Source of the DNA: Chitinophagaceae bacterium
GTDB lineage: Bacteria > Bacteroidota > Bacteroidia > Chitinophagales > Chitinophagaceae
DNA length: 17,292 nt
NCBI GenBank assembly: GCA_025455665.1
Contig: JALOMC010000026.1
Coordinates: 1 to 17,292, forward strand
Reading direction: 5' to 3'
In this document: one piece after another, positions 8,115 through 15,488 of the stretch
Position numbering within the stretch: the first letter of the stretch is position 1
Layout of the letters: every line of letters begins with the position of its first letter
Position numbers and translations under genes: made by a program
The notes under the pieces: generated by a model
What the model saw: only the letters and a program-made list of their open reading frames with translations
Told to the model about the DNA's origin: nothing
Databases searched by the model: none

Positions 8115-8155
8115 CAAATTAACCCGATTCTGAATGCAGCGATTGCCTTAATTTG
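8115..8155. promoter_or_regulatory. Divergent promoter pair between RDD and SpoIIM genes
   Basis: The same 8-mer TTAATTTG, which fits the Bacteroidota -7 consensus TAnnTTTG at 5 of 6 defined positions, occurs on both strands of the 69-bp intergenic gap. One copy is at 8122-8115 pointing at the RDD gene, the other at 8148-8155 pointing at the SpoIIM gene. No good -33 TTTG box is seen at the usual distance for either one. Confidence 0.45.
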
Positions 8156-8178
8156 ACATCGGAACGAAAATAGTAAAT

Positions 8179-9204
8179 GTGAGAGAGGCGCTTTTTATAA
8201 AAAGAAACCGCGATAAGTGGACCCGCTACCAGCAGGAGCAAACCGATGACCCCGATGAGCAGGCCGAACGATTTATCACTTTGCTGGACGATCTGGCGTA
8301 CAGTCGTACTTTCTACCCTCAAAGCAAAGTCACCCGATGGATTAATAGTATTGCGGTTAACATCTACCAGAGTATTTATCAAAACAAAAAGGAAAAATAC
8401 GGACGCATCTGGCATTTTTGGAAAACCGAGTTACCATTAATTATTCGTCGTCATCATCGCATTTTCCTGTTCACCTTCATTTTTTTCACTGCTTGCTTTA
8501 TTCTGGCAGTCGTTTCCAGTAGCCACGATGATTTTTTTGTAAAAGCCATTTTGGGAGAAGATTATGTGGCCATGACGGAGGACAATATCAGTAGTGGCGA
8601 TCCCTTTGGTGTGTACAAAGACAATGATCGGTTCACCATGTTTGTACGCATAGCTGCCAACAATATACGGGTAGCTCTGACCACGTTCATTTATGGCATT
8701 TTCTTTGGTATCGGCACCCTGTACATTTTGTTTTACAATGGTATTATGGTAGGCTCATTTGAATACATGTTTTTTGCCAAAGGCCTTGGCTGGCAAAGCA
8801 TCATGGTGATCTGGATACATGGCACTATTGAAATACTCTCCATTATTGTAGCTGGCGCTGCGGGTCTTATTGTAGGGTCCAGCATTCTGTTTCCGGGCAC
8901 TTATAGCCGGTTTCAGTCTTTTAAGCGAGGCATCCGCGATGCGCTGAAAATAGCGTTGGCACTGATACCACTTTTTATAGTAGCAGCTACCCTCGAAAGC
9001 TATGTGACCTATCAAATGGGCAACACTTTCAGCAAAAATGCAGGCAGTGGTATGCCTATATGGCTGGGCGCCTTGATACTGGCAGGCTCATTGTACTTTA
9101 TGTGCTGGTACTTTATTTGGTACCCAATAAAAGTAAGCCGGCGCCAGCAGGCTTCGACAACAGCCGATGCCCATAGAGAACCTGAAACACTGCTATGGAA
9201 ATGA
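8179..9204 (+). CDS. SpoIIM-family (stage II sporulation protein M-like) membrane protein
   Basis: The 341-residue protein begins MREALFIKRNRDKW, the usual start of Bacteroidota SpoIIM-like proteins, which supports the GTG at 8179. An overlapping ATG at 8177 is followed at once by a stop. A soluble N-terminal part of about 90 residues leads into membrane helices at about 94-113, 165-187, 208-235, 255-275 and 292-314. The conserved HGTIEIL (His214, Glu218) lies in the third, as in the family. In Bacillus, SpoIIM recruits peptidoglycan hydrolases for engulfment. There is no sign of sporulation here, so the role is probably a different membrane/cell-wall function. It overlaps the next gene by 10 bp, forming a translationally coupled operon with DUF4129 and DUF4350 genes. 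Confidence 0.9.
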   Translation: MREALFIKRNRDKWTRYQQEQTDDPDEQAERFITLLDDLAYSRTFYPQSKVTRWINSIAVNIYQSIYQNKKEKYGRIWHFWKTELPLIIRRHHRIFLFTFIFFTACFILAVVSSSHDDFFVKAILGEDYVAMTEDNISSGDPFGVYKDNDRFTMFVRIAANNIRVALTTFIYGIFFGIGTLYILFYNGIMVGSFEYMFFAKGLGWQSIMVIWIHGTIEILSIIVAGAAGLIVGSSILFPGTYSRFQSFKRGIRDALKIALALIPLFIVAATLESYVTYQMGNTFSKNAGSGMPIWLGALILAGSLYFMCWYFIWYPIKVSRRQQASTTADAHREPETLLWK

Positions 9205-9998
9205 GTGGGAGCATGGGTTGGAAAAAAGTATTGATAGTAGCCATGTGCTGGCTGCTGGCTTGGCAGGCGCAAGCACAGGAGCTTGACTCTATTTTGGCAC
9301 CGCCGGTAGAAGTACAGACAGAGCAAGCAACAGTGGAAGCAATGGAGGAAGAAGAGGATGATGTAAGCACCAGCTACTCACTCATACCACCGATAGTACC
9401 CCCTGTGCCAGATACACTGGTGAACCACCTGCTGAAAGATGAAAAGCTGGCATACCTGCAAAAGTCAGACAGCCTGATGCGTGCACTGAACCAGCAGATG
9501 CAAAAAATGCCGGAAGATGTAAAAGCTGATGACATCGACATCTCTTTTACCTGGGTGCGCCCGCTGCTGTGGACACTGGCAATACTGGCAGTGCTTTACT
9601 TGCTGTACATGGTAACGCTGGGCCGCGGCAGGCTCTTTGCACCAGCCAACACCACTGCCGCTGCCGATACAAACCTGCAGCAACCCGATGAGCCAGAAGA
9701 AACAGACCCCGACAAAAAAGCATTGGCTGCTATTGCCAGGGGCGAATACCGGCCAGCCGTTCGCTTCTTATTCATTGATGCACTGAACCGGCTCGATGAA
9801 AAAGGTATCATTAACAAAGCACCACGTAAAACCAACCTGGACTACCTGCAAGAAACCAGCAATGAGCAGTGCCGCCAGCAACTGGCAGAGTTGATGCTAC
9901 GGTTTGAGTACGTATGGTATGGCCAGTTTACACCTGATCAACAGCAGTTCGACAGCATTCATCAAATGTTCAAACGCTTTTACTCGCAATGGTGCTAA
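9195..9998 (+). CDS. DUF4129 domain membrane protein
   Basis: The 267-residue protein has a signal-peptide-like N-terminus (MGWKKVLIVAMCWLLAW, then QAQAQ) and a very acidic stretch (EEEEDD, about residues 51-56). One transmembrane helix follows around 122-143 (LLWTLAILAVLYLLYMV). The cytoplasmic DUF4129 domain is at about 175-265, with ALAAIARGEYRPAVRFLFI, KTNLDYL and, near the end, RFEYVWYGQFTPD, the family's typical C-terminal motif. ATGs at 9195, 9201 and 9213 are all possible starts; 9195 overlaps the SpoIIM stop by 10 bp. DUF4129 proteins often sit with MoxR/DUF58/transglutaminase-type genes and their function is unknown. The next gene overlaps its stop by 10 bp. Confidence 0.87.
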   Translation: MEMSGSMGWKKVLIVAMCWLLAWQAQAQELDSILAPPVEVQTEQATVEAMEEEEDDVSTSYSLIPPIVPPVPDTLVNHLLKDEKLAYLQKSDSLMRALNQQMQKMPEDVKADDIDISFTWVRPLLWTLAILAVLYLLYMVTLGRGRLFAPANTTAAADTNLQQPDEPEETDPDKKALAAIARGEYRPAVRFLFIDALNRLDEKGIINKAPRKTNLDYLQETSNEQCRQQLAELMLRFEYVWYGQFTPDQQQFDSIHQMFKRFYSQWC

Positions 9999-11245
9999 TA
10001 CGTATACGCATAATACTACTGGGGACATTGCTTCTGGTACTGAATGCTTGCAATAAAAGCAATAATACTGCCGAAGAGCTGGTGCTGCGTAAAACCTATT
10101 CGCCCTCCGACAAGAACCCCTTTGGTGGCTATCTGGCCCATGCATTGATAGACAGCACCTGGCAAAATACCGGTACCAGTAAAAACCGGCTTGCCTTTAA
10201 TAAATGGTACGATAAACGGGCCGAAGAAGACGGACTCGGCTCCAACGAAGTGTATGTAATAATGGCCGAAGCTGTGGAAGCCTACGACGCCGAAGCAAGC
10301 GCTTTGCGCCGATACATGGAACGTGGCAACACCGTGCTGATTATTACAGATCGCATAAGCGAGATACTAAGTGAAACCCTGAATCTGCAGCTGAAAGATA
10401 ATCTGCCCTCGCTCCCGTTTTTGCAGCGGCTTGGCATGTCCAATACAGGCATGCAACTAACTGACAGCCTGCTGCCCGCTGAACTACGCCGCTCCTATCA
10501 GTACTTTTTCAGGCCCATGGCCAACAGTATAAAGCTGACGAGGCCAGCCGATAGCAGTGTAGTGGTGGGGCTTGGCATCAACGAAAGTGAAACAGTATGG
10601 CGCCTTCAAATAGGGGCCGGCCAGCTGGTAGTAGCGGCCAATGCAGCAGTAGCGAGTAACTATTTTTTGGCGCAGGCCAAAAATTACCAGCTGCTACAGG
10701 CGCTTATGAGCTATTTTCCGCCCGATCCTGCTCAGGTTACCGTTGACGCATTTTATTACAAATATCCTTACCGGCAGCCCGAAGATTACTCGGTGTTTCA
10801 GGCCCTGCTGGCCATTCCGCCGTTGCGCTGGGCTTTTTGGCTGCTGATAGCATTGGGCATCATTTGGGTACTATCCAACCTGCGGCGTCAGCAAAAAATG
10901 ATACCCATACTGGCGCCCAATGTAAACAGTACTGTTTCCTTTATCGAAACCATCGCTCAGCTCTATTTCAATAAACAGGATCATGGCAATATAGCCCGCA
11001 AGATCACCGCCCATTTTACCGACCAACTGCGGCGCAACTACTATATGCAACCACTGACGGATGCCCGGGAGTGGCCCGTGATGCTAAGCCGCAAAACCGG
11101 GATGGAACTGGCAGATGCGCAGCGGGCTGCCGAGCTGATGCAAAAAGCTCACGCCGGTGAAACCTTTAGTGCAACCGAACTGCTGGAACTGCACAGCCTG
11201 GTAGCCAAAGTAAGCCCCGACAAACAGCACCAGGCCCGCCTTTAG
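9989..11245 (+). CDS. DUF4350-type lipoprotein with C-terminal membrane helix
   Basis: The 418-residue protein starts with MVLIRIRIILLGTLLLVLN and the lipobox LNAC, so it is probably lipid-anchored, or the segment acts as a first membrane anchor. The N-terminal half fits DUF4350: it begins with KTYSPSDKNPFGGYLAHAL, followed by VLIITDRISEIL, a Rossmann-like strand pattern also found in GldG-like or ABC-accessory proteins. A transmembrane helix lies around residues 278-300 (WAFWLLIALGIIWVLSNLRR). About 115 cytoplasmic residues follow, including FIETIAQLYFNKQDHGNIARK, characteristic of this family in Bacteroidota. It is the last gene of the SpoIIM-DUF4129-DUF4350 unit; the MoxR ATPase and DUF58 genes that often follow are not here. 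Function unknown; an envelope role is inferred from context. Confidence 0.83.
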   Translation: MVLIRIRIILLGTLLLVLNACNKSNNTAEELVLRKTYSPSDKNPFGGYLAHALIDSTWQNTGTSKNRLAFNKWYDKRAEEDGLGSNEVYVIMAEAVEAYDAEASALRRYMERGNTVLIITDRISEILSETLNLQLKDNLPSLPFLQRLGMSNTGMQLTDSLLPAELRRSYQYFFRPMANSIKLTRPADSSVVVGLGINESETVWRLQIGAGQLVVAANAAVASNYFLAQAKNYQLLQALMSYFPPDPAQVTVDAFYYKYPYRQPEDYSVFQALLAIPPLRWAFWLLIALGIIWVLSNLRRQQKMIPILAPNVNSTVSFIETIAQLYFNKQDHGNIARKITAHFTDQLRRNYYMQPLTDAREWPVMLSRKTGMELADAQRAAELMQKAHAGETFSATELLELHSLVAKVSPDKQHQARL

Positions 11246-11246
11246 T

Positions 11247-11297
11247 ATGCCAAAATGGCTACTTTTCGGCCTTGCACTATTCTTGATATCTTGCTGA
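11247..11297 (+). CDS. Possible micro-ORF or remnant: bare lipoprotein signal peptide
   Basis: Two bases after the DUF4350 stop, an ATG opens a 16-codon frame reading MPKWLLFGLALFLISC and then TGA. It has a Lys, a hydrophobic core and a terminal lipobox-like LISC, the exact shape of a lipoprotein signal peptide with no mature protein. In the -1 frame the reading continues from base 11293 as AEGPDLTLAPVAGYW and stops soon after, at a TGA before the ABC gene. It could be a frameshifted small lipoprotein, a real micropeptide or chance. Confidence 0.2.
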   Translation: MPKWLLFGLALFLISC

Positions 11298-11368
11298 AGG
11301 ACCAGACCTGACGTTGGCCCCCGTTGCTGGCTATTGGCAGCGTCCTTTTTCAGCCTGAAATCAACCTC

Positions 11369-13153
11369 ATGAAGATACTTTGGCACTATTTGCGCCCTTA
11401 TCAGCGCACCGTGTACCTATCGCTGCTGCTCGCCGCCATCAACCAATCATTCAGCATGCTCGACCCCCTCTTTTTCGGTCGCATGTACGATGATTACATC
11501 AACAAAGCCAGCCAATTCAGAACGGCAGGCAAAATGGACGAATTCTACAGTGGCGTGCTCCTGTACCTCGGCATTTTGGTAGGCGTGGCCATGGTCAGCC
11601 GCATTGCCAAGGCCTTTCAGGACTATTTCAGTAGTGTAGTCATTCAAAAGTTTGGCGCCAGCCTCTTTACCGAAGGGCTTCGCCAGAGTATGCGGTTGCC
11701 TTATCAAGAATTTGAAGACCAGCGCAGTGGCGAAACTTTATCTGTATTGACCAAAGTGCGGGCCGATACTGAAAAATTTATCAGCCTTTTCATCAATATT
11801 GTTTTCGGCATCCTTGTGGGTATTGTCGTGGTGTCCATCTTCGCCTTTTCCAAGCACTGGAGTATTGTGCCGGTGTATTTTGCCGGCATTTTATTCCTGA
11901 GTGTACTTACCGGTTTTTTGAGCAAACGCATCAAGGCAATACAGAAAAACATTGTACGCGAAACCACCTCGCTGGCGGGTACCACTACCGAAAGTCTTCG
12001 CAATATTGAGCTGGTAAAAAGCCTGGGGCTGACCGATCAGGAAATAGCGAGGCTGAATAAGAACACCTACAAGATATTGGGGCTGGAACTACGGAAAGTA
12101 AAGAGCATCCGCATGCTCAGTTTTGTACAGGGCACGTTTGTCAATCTGCTACGCCAGGTCATCATGTTCACACTCATCTATTTGGTGTTTCAAGATAAAC
12201 TGACGGCCGGCGAAGTACTGACTCTTACGTTCTATAGCTTTTTCATTTTTGGGCCGCTGCAAGAAATTGGAAATATCATCATCGCCTACCGTGAAGCCGA
12301 AGCATCGTTGCAAAATTTTCACAACCTGATGCAGAAAAAGCCAGAACCAAAACCCGAAGAGCCGATGCAAGTGGGCGCTGTTGAATCACTGGCATACAAG
12401 GCCGTCCGTTTTCAACACCAGACAGCGCAGGCACCAGCTATACAAAATATCAGCTTTGAAGTACGGCGTGGGGAAACTATTGCATTTGTAGGCCCCAGCG
12501 GAAGTGGCAAAACTACCCTGGTAAAACTATTGGTAGGCTTATACCGGCCACAGCAAGGCAGTATTTTGTACAATGGCATCGATGGAAGCCAAATCAACTT
12601 TGACGAGCTGCGGGCCCAAATAGGATTTGTTACGCAGGACACCCAGCTTTTTGCCGGCACTATTAAAGAAAACCTCCTGTTTGTGAATCCCGATGCGACA
12701 GACGAAGATGTGTTGCAAGCCTTGCAGCAATCGGCCAGTCATTCGCTACTGAAGCGGACCGATAATGGCATCAACACAGTGATAGGCGAAGGTGGCATCA
12801 AAATATCGGGTGGCGAAAAACAGCGCCTCAGTATTGCCCGGGCTTTGCTACGAAAGCCACATTTGCTCATCTTCGACGAAGCCACCTCTGCCCTCGATTC
12901 TATAACCGAAGAAGAAATCACCAACACCATTAAAAACGTAAGCAAAAGCGGCGAACAGATCACCGTACTGATAGCACACCGGCTAAGTACCATCATGCAT
13001 GCCGATCGCATTTATGTGTTGGAGCAAGGCGAAATTGTAGAAACCGGCACGCATGACAGCCTGATAGAGGAAAAAGGCCTTTACTACGCCATGTGGCGCC
13101 AGCAGATAGGCGAACGCCGGAAGGCAGGTACTGCAAGCGCCGCCGTTTCATAA
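11369..13153 (+). CDS. ABC exporter half-transporter (MsbA-like, TMD-NBD fusion)
   Basis: The 594-residue protein has the type I exporter layout: six membrane helices in about the first 310 residues, then an ATPase domain. The NBD contains Walker A GPSGSGKTT (375-383), a Q-loop in FVTQDTQL, the signature ISGGEKQRLS (from 479), Walker B LLIFDEATSALD with Asp503 and Glu504, and the switch His537 in AHRLST. All catalytic residues are present, so it should be an active ATPase working as a homodimer or with a partner. The substrate (lipid, peptide or drug) cannot be told. I chose the ATG at 11369 over the in-frame TTG at 11324 because MKILWHYLRPYQR is the typical start. It is separated by 123 bp from the DUF4350 gene and by 37 bp from the regulator gene downstream. 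Confidence 0.92.
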   Translation: MKILWHYLRPYQRTVYLSLLLAAINQSFSMLDPLFFGRMYDDYINKASQFRTAGKMDEFYSGVLLYLGILVGVAMVSRIAKAFQDYFSSVVIQKFGASLFTEGLRQSMRLPYQEFEDQRSGETLSVLTKVRADTEKFISLFINIVFGILVGIVVVSIFAFSKHWSIVPVYFAGILFLSVLTGFLSKRIKAIQKNIVRETTSLAGTTTESLRNIELVKSLGLTDQEIARLNKNTYKILGLELRKVKSIRMLSFVQGTFVNLLRQVIMFTLIYLVFQDKLTAGEVLTLTFYSFFIFGPLQEIGNIIIAYREAEASLQNFHNLMQKKPEPKPEEPMQVGAVESLAYKAVRFQHQTAQAPAIQNISFEVRRGETIAFVGPSGSGKTTLVKLLVGLYRPQQGSILYNGIDGSQINFDELRAQIGFVTQDTQLFAGTIKENLLFVNPDATDEDVLQALQQSASHSLLKRTDNGINTVIGEGGIKISGGEKQRLSIARALLRKPHLLIFDEATSALDSITEEEITNTIKNVSKSGEQITVLIAHRLSTIMHADRIYVLEQGEIVETGTHDSLIEEKGLYYAMWRQQIGERRKAGTASAAVS

Positions 13154-13190
13154 TCTTTCCCCCGCTTACCTTTACTTTTTATCAAACAGC

Positions 13191-13850
13191 ATGGCATTCA
13201 TCGAATCGATACAGAAAGTTTTTCCCGCCTTTGATACCGAACTGCTGGAACAAATGGAAGCCGATGCCAGCTTTAGGCTGGTGCCTTCTGGTAGCGAACT
13301 GATGCGGCCCGGACAATTTATTCGCAGCACGATGCTGATACTGAGTGGCCTGGTAAAAGTGTACCGCGAAGATGGCGAGGGCAAGTACCGCGAAGATGGC
13401 GAGGGCAACGAGTTTTTCATGTATTACCTGAAGCCTGGCGATGGTTGTGCCCTCAGTATGACGTGCATGGTGGGCTCGCAAACGAGTACCATAGCAGCCA
13501 AAACTGTGCAGGACAGCGAAGTGATCATGATTCCGTTGGAGAAAATGGACGCCTGGATGAGCCGCTACAAATCGTGGTATCATTTTGTAGTACGTACCTA
13601 CCGCGACCGATTTGAGGAAATGCTGCAAACGCTGGACAGCGTCGCCTTTCGCAACATGGATGAACGCCTCGAATTTTATTTGAAGCGCCACCGCGATACC
13701 ACCCGGTCAAATATCATACCTATTACGCACCAGGAAATAGCGCAGGAGCTTAATTCAAGTCGCGAAGTCATTTCCCGGCTGCTAAAAAAAATGTCGGAAC
13801 GCGGTAAAGTGAAACTGCACCGCTACCACGTTGAAATACTGGACTTGTAG
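13191..13850 (+). CDS. Crp/Fnr-family transcription regulator with internal duplication
   Basis: The 219-residue protein has an N-terminal cyclic-nucleotide-binding-type beta-barrel (about 10-120, with LILSGLVKVYRED and FMYYLKPGDGCALS), a dimerisation helix and a C-terminal winged helix-turn-helix. The HTH begins ITHQEIAQELNSSREVISRLL at Ile178, written here only as its leading part plus recognition residues Arg191, Glu192, Ser195 and Arg196. Arg-Glu and the later Arg match the spacing of E. coli CRP Arg180, Glu181 and Arg185, while Ser195 matches FNR. No FNR-type four-cysteine cluster is seen, so iron-sulfur sensing is unlikely. YREDGEGK/YREDGEGN (58-73) is an 8-residue tandem duplication. 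A -7-like TACCTTTA lies at 13167-13174. The position just upstream of a sulfur-handling operon suggests that it controls it. The signal sensed is unknown; a persulfide or redox cue is possible. Confidence 0.9.
   Translation: MAFIESIQKVFPAFDTELLEQMEADASFRLVPSGSELMRPGQFIRSTMLILSGLVKVYREDGEGKYREDGEGNEFFMYYLKPGDGCALSMTCMVGSQTSTIAAKTVQDSEVIMIPLEKMDAWMSRYKSWYHFVVRTYRDRFEEMLQTLDSVAFRNMDERLEFYLKRHRDTTRSNIIPITHQEIAQELNSSREVISRLLKKMSERGKVKLHRYHVEILDL
13361..13408 (+). repeat. Exact 24-bp tandem duplication inside the regulator gene
   Basis: Bases 13361-13384 and 13385-13408 are identical, beginning GTACCGCGAAGATGG. The repeat keeps the frame and doubles the eight residues YREDGEGK/N at positions 58-73, in the hairpin between two strands of the sensor barrel. 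Absence of any silent difference suggests a recent event, or an assembly artefact. Confidence 0.95.
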
Positions 13851-13869
13851 ACAGATTGCATAGCACAGT

Positions 13870-13914
13870 AAAGCCAACAGGCTTCGGAATTTTTTTCCGA
13901 AGCCTGTTGGCTTT
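13870..13914. terminator. 20-bp perfect hairpin after the regulator gene
   Basis: Arms 13870-13889 and 13895-13914 are perfectly complementary over 20 bp with a TTTTT loop. The hairpin lies 19 bases after the regulator stop. Each arm holds a smaller palindrome (AAGCC-AACA-GGCTT on the left, AAGCC-TGTT-GGCTT on the right), so the sequence can fold as one long or two short hairpins. There is no real T-tract after the long stem (CTTTGG). The T7 run (13890-13896) instead lies between the arms, 5 bases after the first short stem. A terminator that insulates the regulator from the sulfur operon is likely but not canonical. Confidence 0.55.
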
Positions 13915-13961
13915 GGCAAAAGCATGTTAAATGAAAGCAATAGCAGCACCGATGCAGTAGC

Positions 13962-13977
13962 TGTGATAATAGTCACG
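13962..13977 (+). promoter_or_regulatory. Putative Crp-family operator TGTGA-N6-TCACG
   Basis: TGTGATAATAGTCACG matches the classical CRP site TGTGA-N6-TCACA at 9 of 10 defined bases and contains the perfect arms GTGA/TCAC. It lies in the 186-bp gap between the regulator gene and the sulfur operon. Its centre, about 13969.5, is roughly 41-42 bases before the start expected from the -7 box at 13999-14006, the class II activator position. The regulator's Arg191, Glu192 and Arg196 are suited to reading GTGA half-sites. Confidence 0.5.
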
Positions 13978-13998
13978 CCGGCAGGCAACTGCACACAT

Positions 13999-14006
13999 CA
14001 CTTTTG
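13999..14006 (+). promoter_or_regulatory. Candidate -7 promoter box of the sulfur operon
   Basis: CACTTTTG matches TAnnTTTG at 5 of 6 defined positions and lies 30 bases before the ATG at 14037. A -33 box is missing where expected; the putative operator ends there instead, as in activator-dependent promoters. The A8 run at 14023-14030 just before the start is a typical Bacteroidota translation-initiation context. Confidence 0.4.
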
Positions 14007-14036
14007 TAATCGCATTTCACCGAAAAAAAAGAACAC

Positions 14037-15452
14037 ATGAAAATAGAACAAATCTACACCGGCTGTCTGGCCCAGGGCGCTTACTACATTGAAAGCGATG
14101 GCGAAGCGGCGGTCATTGACCCACTAAGAGAAGTACAACCCTACCTTGACCGGGCGCAAAAAAGTGGTGCCAGTATCAAGTATGTTTTCGAGACGCATTT
14201 TCATGCCGACTTTGTAAGTGGACACCTTGATCTGAGCCGCAAAACGGGTGCCCCCATCGTTTTTGGCCCCATGGCCAACCCCAATTTTGATGCCATCATT
14301 GCAGCCGATGGACAAGACTTCAAACTGGGACAACTGACCATCAAGGTACTGCATACACCCGGCCATACCATGGAAAGCACCTGCTACTTGCTGCAAAACG
14401 AGTTGGGCCATGCCACCGCCCTGTTTAGTGGCGACACCCTGTTTATAGGCGATGTAGGCCGGCCCGACCTGGCACAAAAAGCAGCACACCTGACACAGGA
14501 GCAACTGGCCGAAACACTGTTTGACTCCTTGCGAAACAAGATAATGCCGCTTCATGATGATATTATGGTGTACCCTGCGCATGGTGCCGGCAGCGCCTGC
14601 GGCAAAAACATGAGCAAGGAAACCAGCGACAGCCTTGGCCATCAAAAAGCCAGCAACTACGCCCTGCGTGCCAATATGACCAAGGCCGAATTTGTAAAAG
14701 AAGTGACCACCGGCCTGATGCCACCACCTGCTTATTTTCCGCTGAATGTGATGATGAATAAGCAGGGCTACGACAGCATAGATGAAGTACTGAAACGGGG
14801 CCAACACGCCCTCAGCCCTGCAGCCTTTGAAGCAGCCGCCAACGAAACAGGCGCTTTGCTACTAGATACCCGGTCACCTCAGACTTTTGCGGCCGGCTTT
14901 ATACCCAACTCTATCAACATCGGCATCGACGGCGGCTTTGCGCCATGGGTGGGTGCCTTGATACCTGATGTGAAACAGGAAATACTGCTGATAACCGATG
15001 AAGGTCGTGAAGAAGAAGTCATTACCCGGCTGGCACGGGTGGGGTACGACTTTACCATTGGTTACCTGGCGGGTGGCTTTGCTGCCTGGCAAGCAGCTGG
15101 TATGGAAACAGATCATATGCCATCGGTAAGTGCCGCGTACCTGGCCGACAAAATGGCCACCGAAGCGGTAAACATTTTGGATGTACGCAAAAAGAGCGAA
15201 TACCTGAGCGAGCATGTAGAAGGCGCCGAAAACGCTCCACTTGACTACATCAACGAAAGCATGCTGCAAATTGATAAAAATAAAACCTACTACGTGCATT
15301 GTGCCGGCGGCTATCGCTCAATGATTTTTGCCAGCATCCTGAAAGCTCGTGGCTACGACAATCTGATTGACGTAGACGGTGGCTTCAACGCTATCAAAAA
15401 CTCAGCCAGGTTCAAAGTAACCGACTACGTGTGCCCCAGCACGCTGCTGTAA
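14037..15452 (+). CDS. Persulfide dioxygenase-like MBL-fold protein fused to two rhodanese domains
   Basis: The 471-residue protein has an ETHE1/BLH-type metallo-beta-lactamase domain (about 1-240): HFHADFVSGH from His54, HTPGH with His106/His110, GDTLF with Asp133, and YPAHGAGS with His182. His54, His110 and Asp133 match the spacing and order of the iron ligands of persulfide dioxygenases, which oxidise glutathione or related persulfide to sulfite. In the HxHxDH motif the final His is Phe, as often seen in this subfamily. The first rhodanese domain (about 265-355) lacks the catalytic Cys: its loop reads TDEGRE (320-325). The second (about 365-465) has an intact CAGGYRS loop with Cys422. The fusion would pass sulfane sulfur between rhodanese and dioxygenase. 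It heads the operon and is cytoplasmic (no signal peptide). Confidence 0.92.
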   Translation: MKIEQIYTGCLAQGAYYIESDGEAAVIDPLREVQPYLDRAQKSGASIKYVFETHFHADFVSGHLDLSRKTGAPIVFGPMANPNFDAIIAADGQDFKLGQLTIKVLHTPGHTMESTCYLLQNELGHATALFSGDTLFIGDVGRPDLAQKAAHLTQEQLAETLFDSLRNKIMPLHDDIMVYPAHGAGSACGKNMSKETSDSLGHQKASNYALRANMTKAEFVKEVTTGLMPPPAYFPLNVMMNKQGYDSIDEVLKRGQHALSPAAFEAAANETGALLLDTRSPQTFAAGFIPNSINIGIDGGFAPWVGALIPDVKQEILLITDEGREEEVITRLARVGYDFTIGYLAGGFAAWQAAGMETDHMPSVSAAYLADKMATEAVNILDVRKKSEYLSEHVEGAENAPLDYINESMLQIDKNKTYYVHCAGGYRSMIFASILKARGYDNLIDVDGGFNAIKNSARFKVTDYVCPSTLL

Positions 15453-15488
15453 CCATTTTATCAAACCTTGGCAATACCCCATACCATC

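Noticed and set aside
8179..9204. Evidence for sporulation from the SpoIIM-like gene
   Set aside because: No other sporulation gene is present. SpoIIM-like proteins are widespread in non-sporulating Bacteroidota next to DUF4129/DUF4350 genes.
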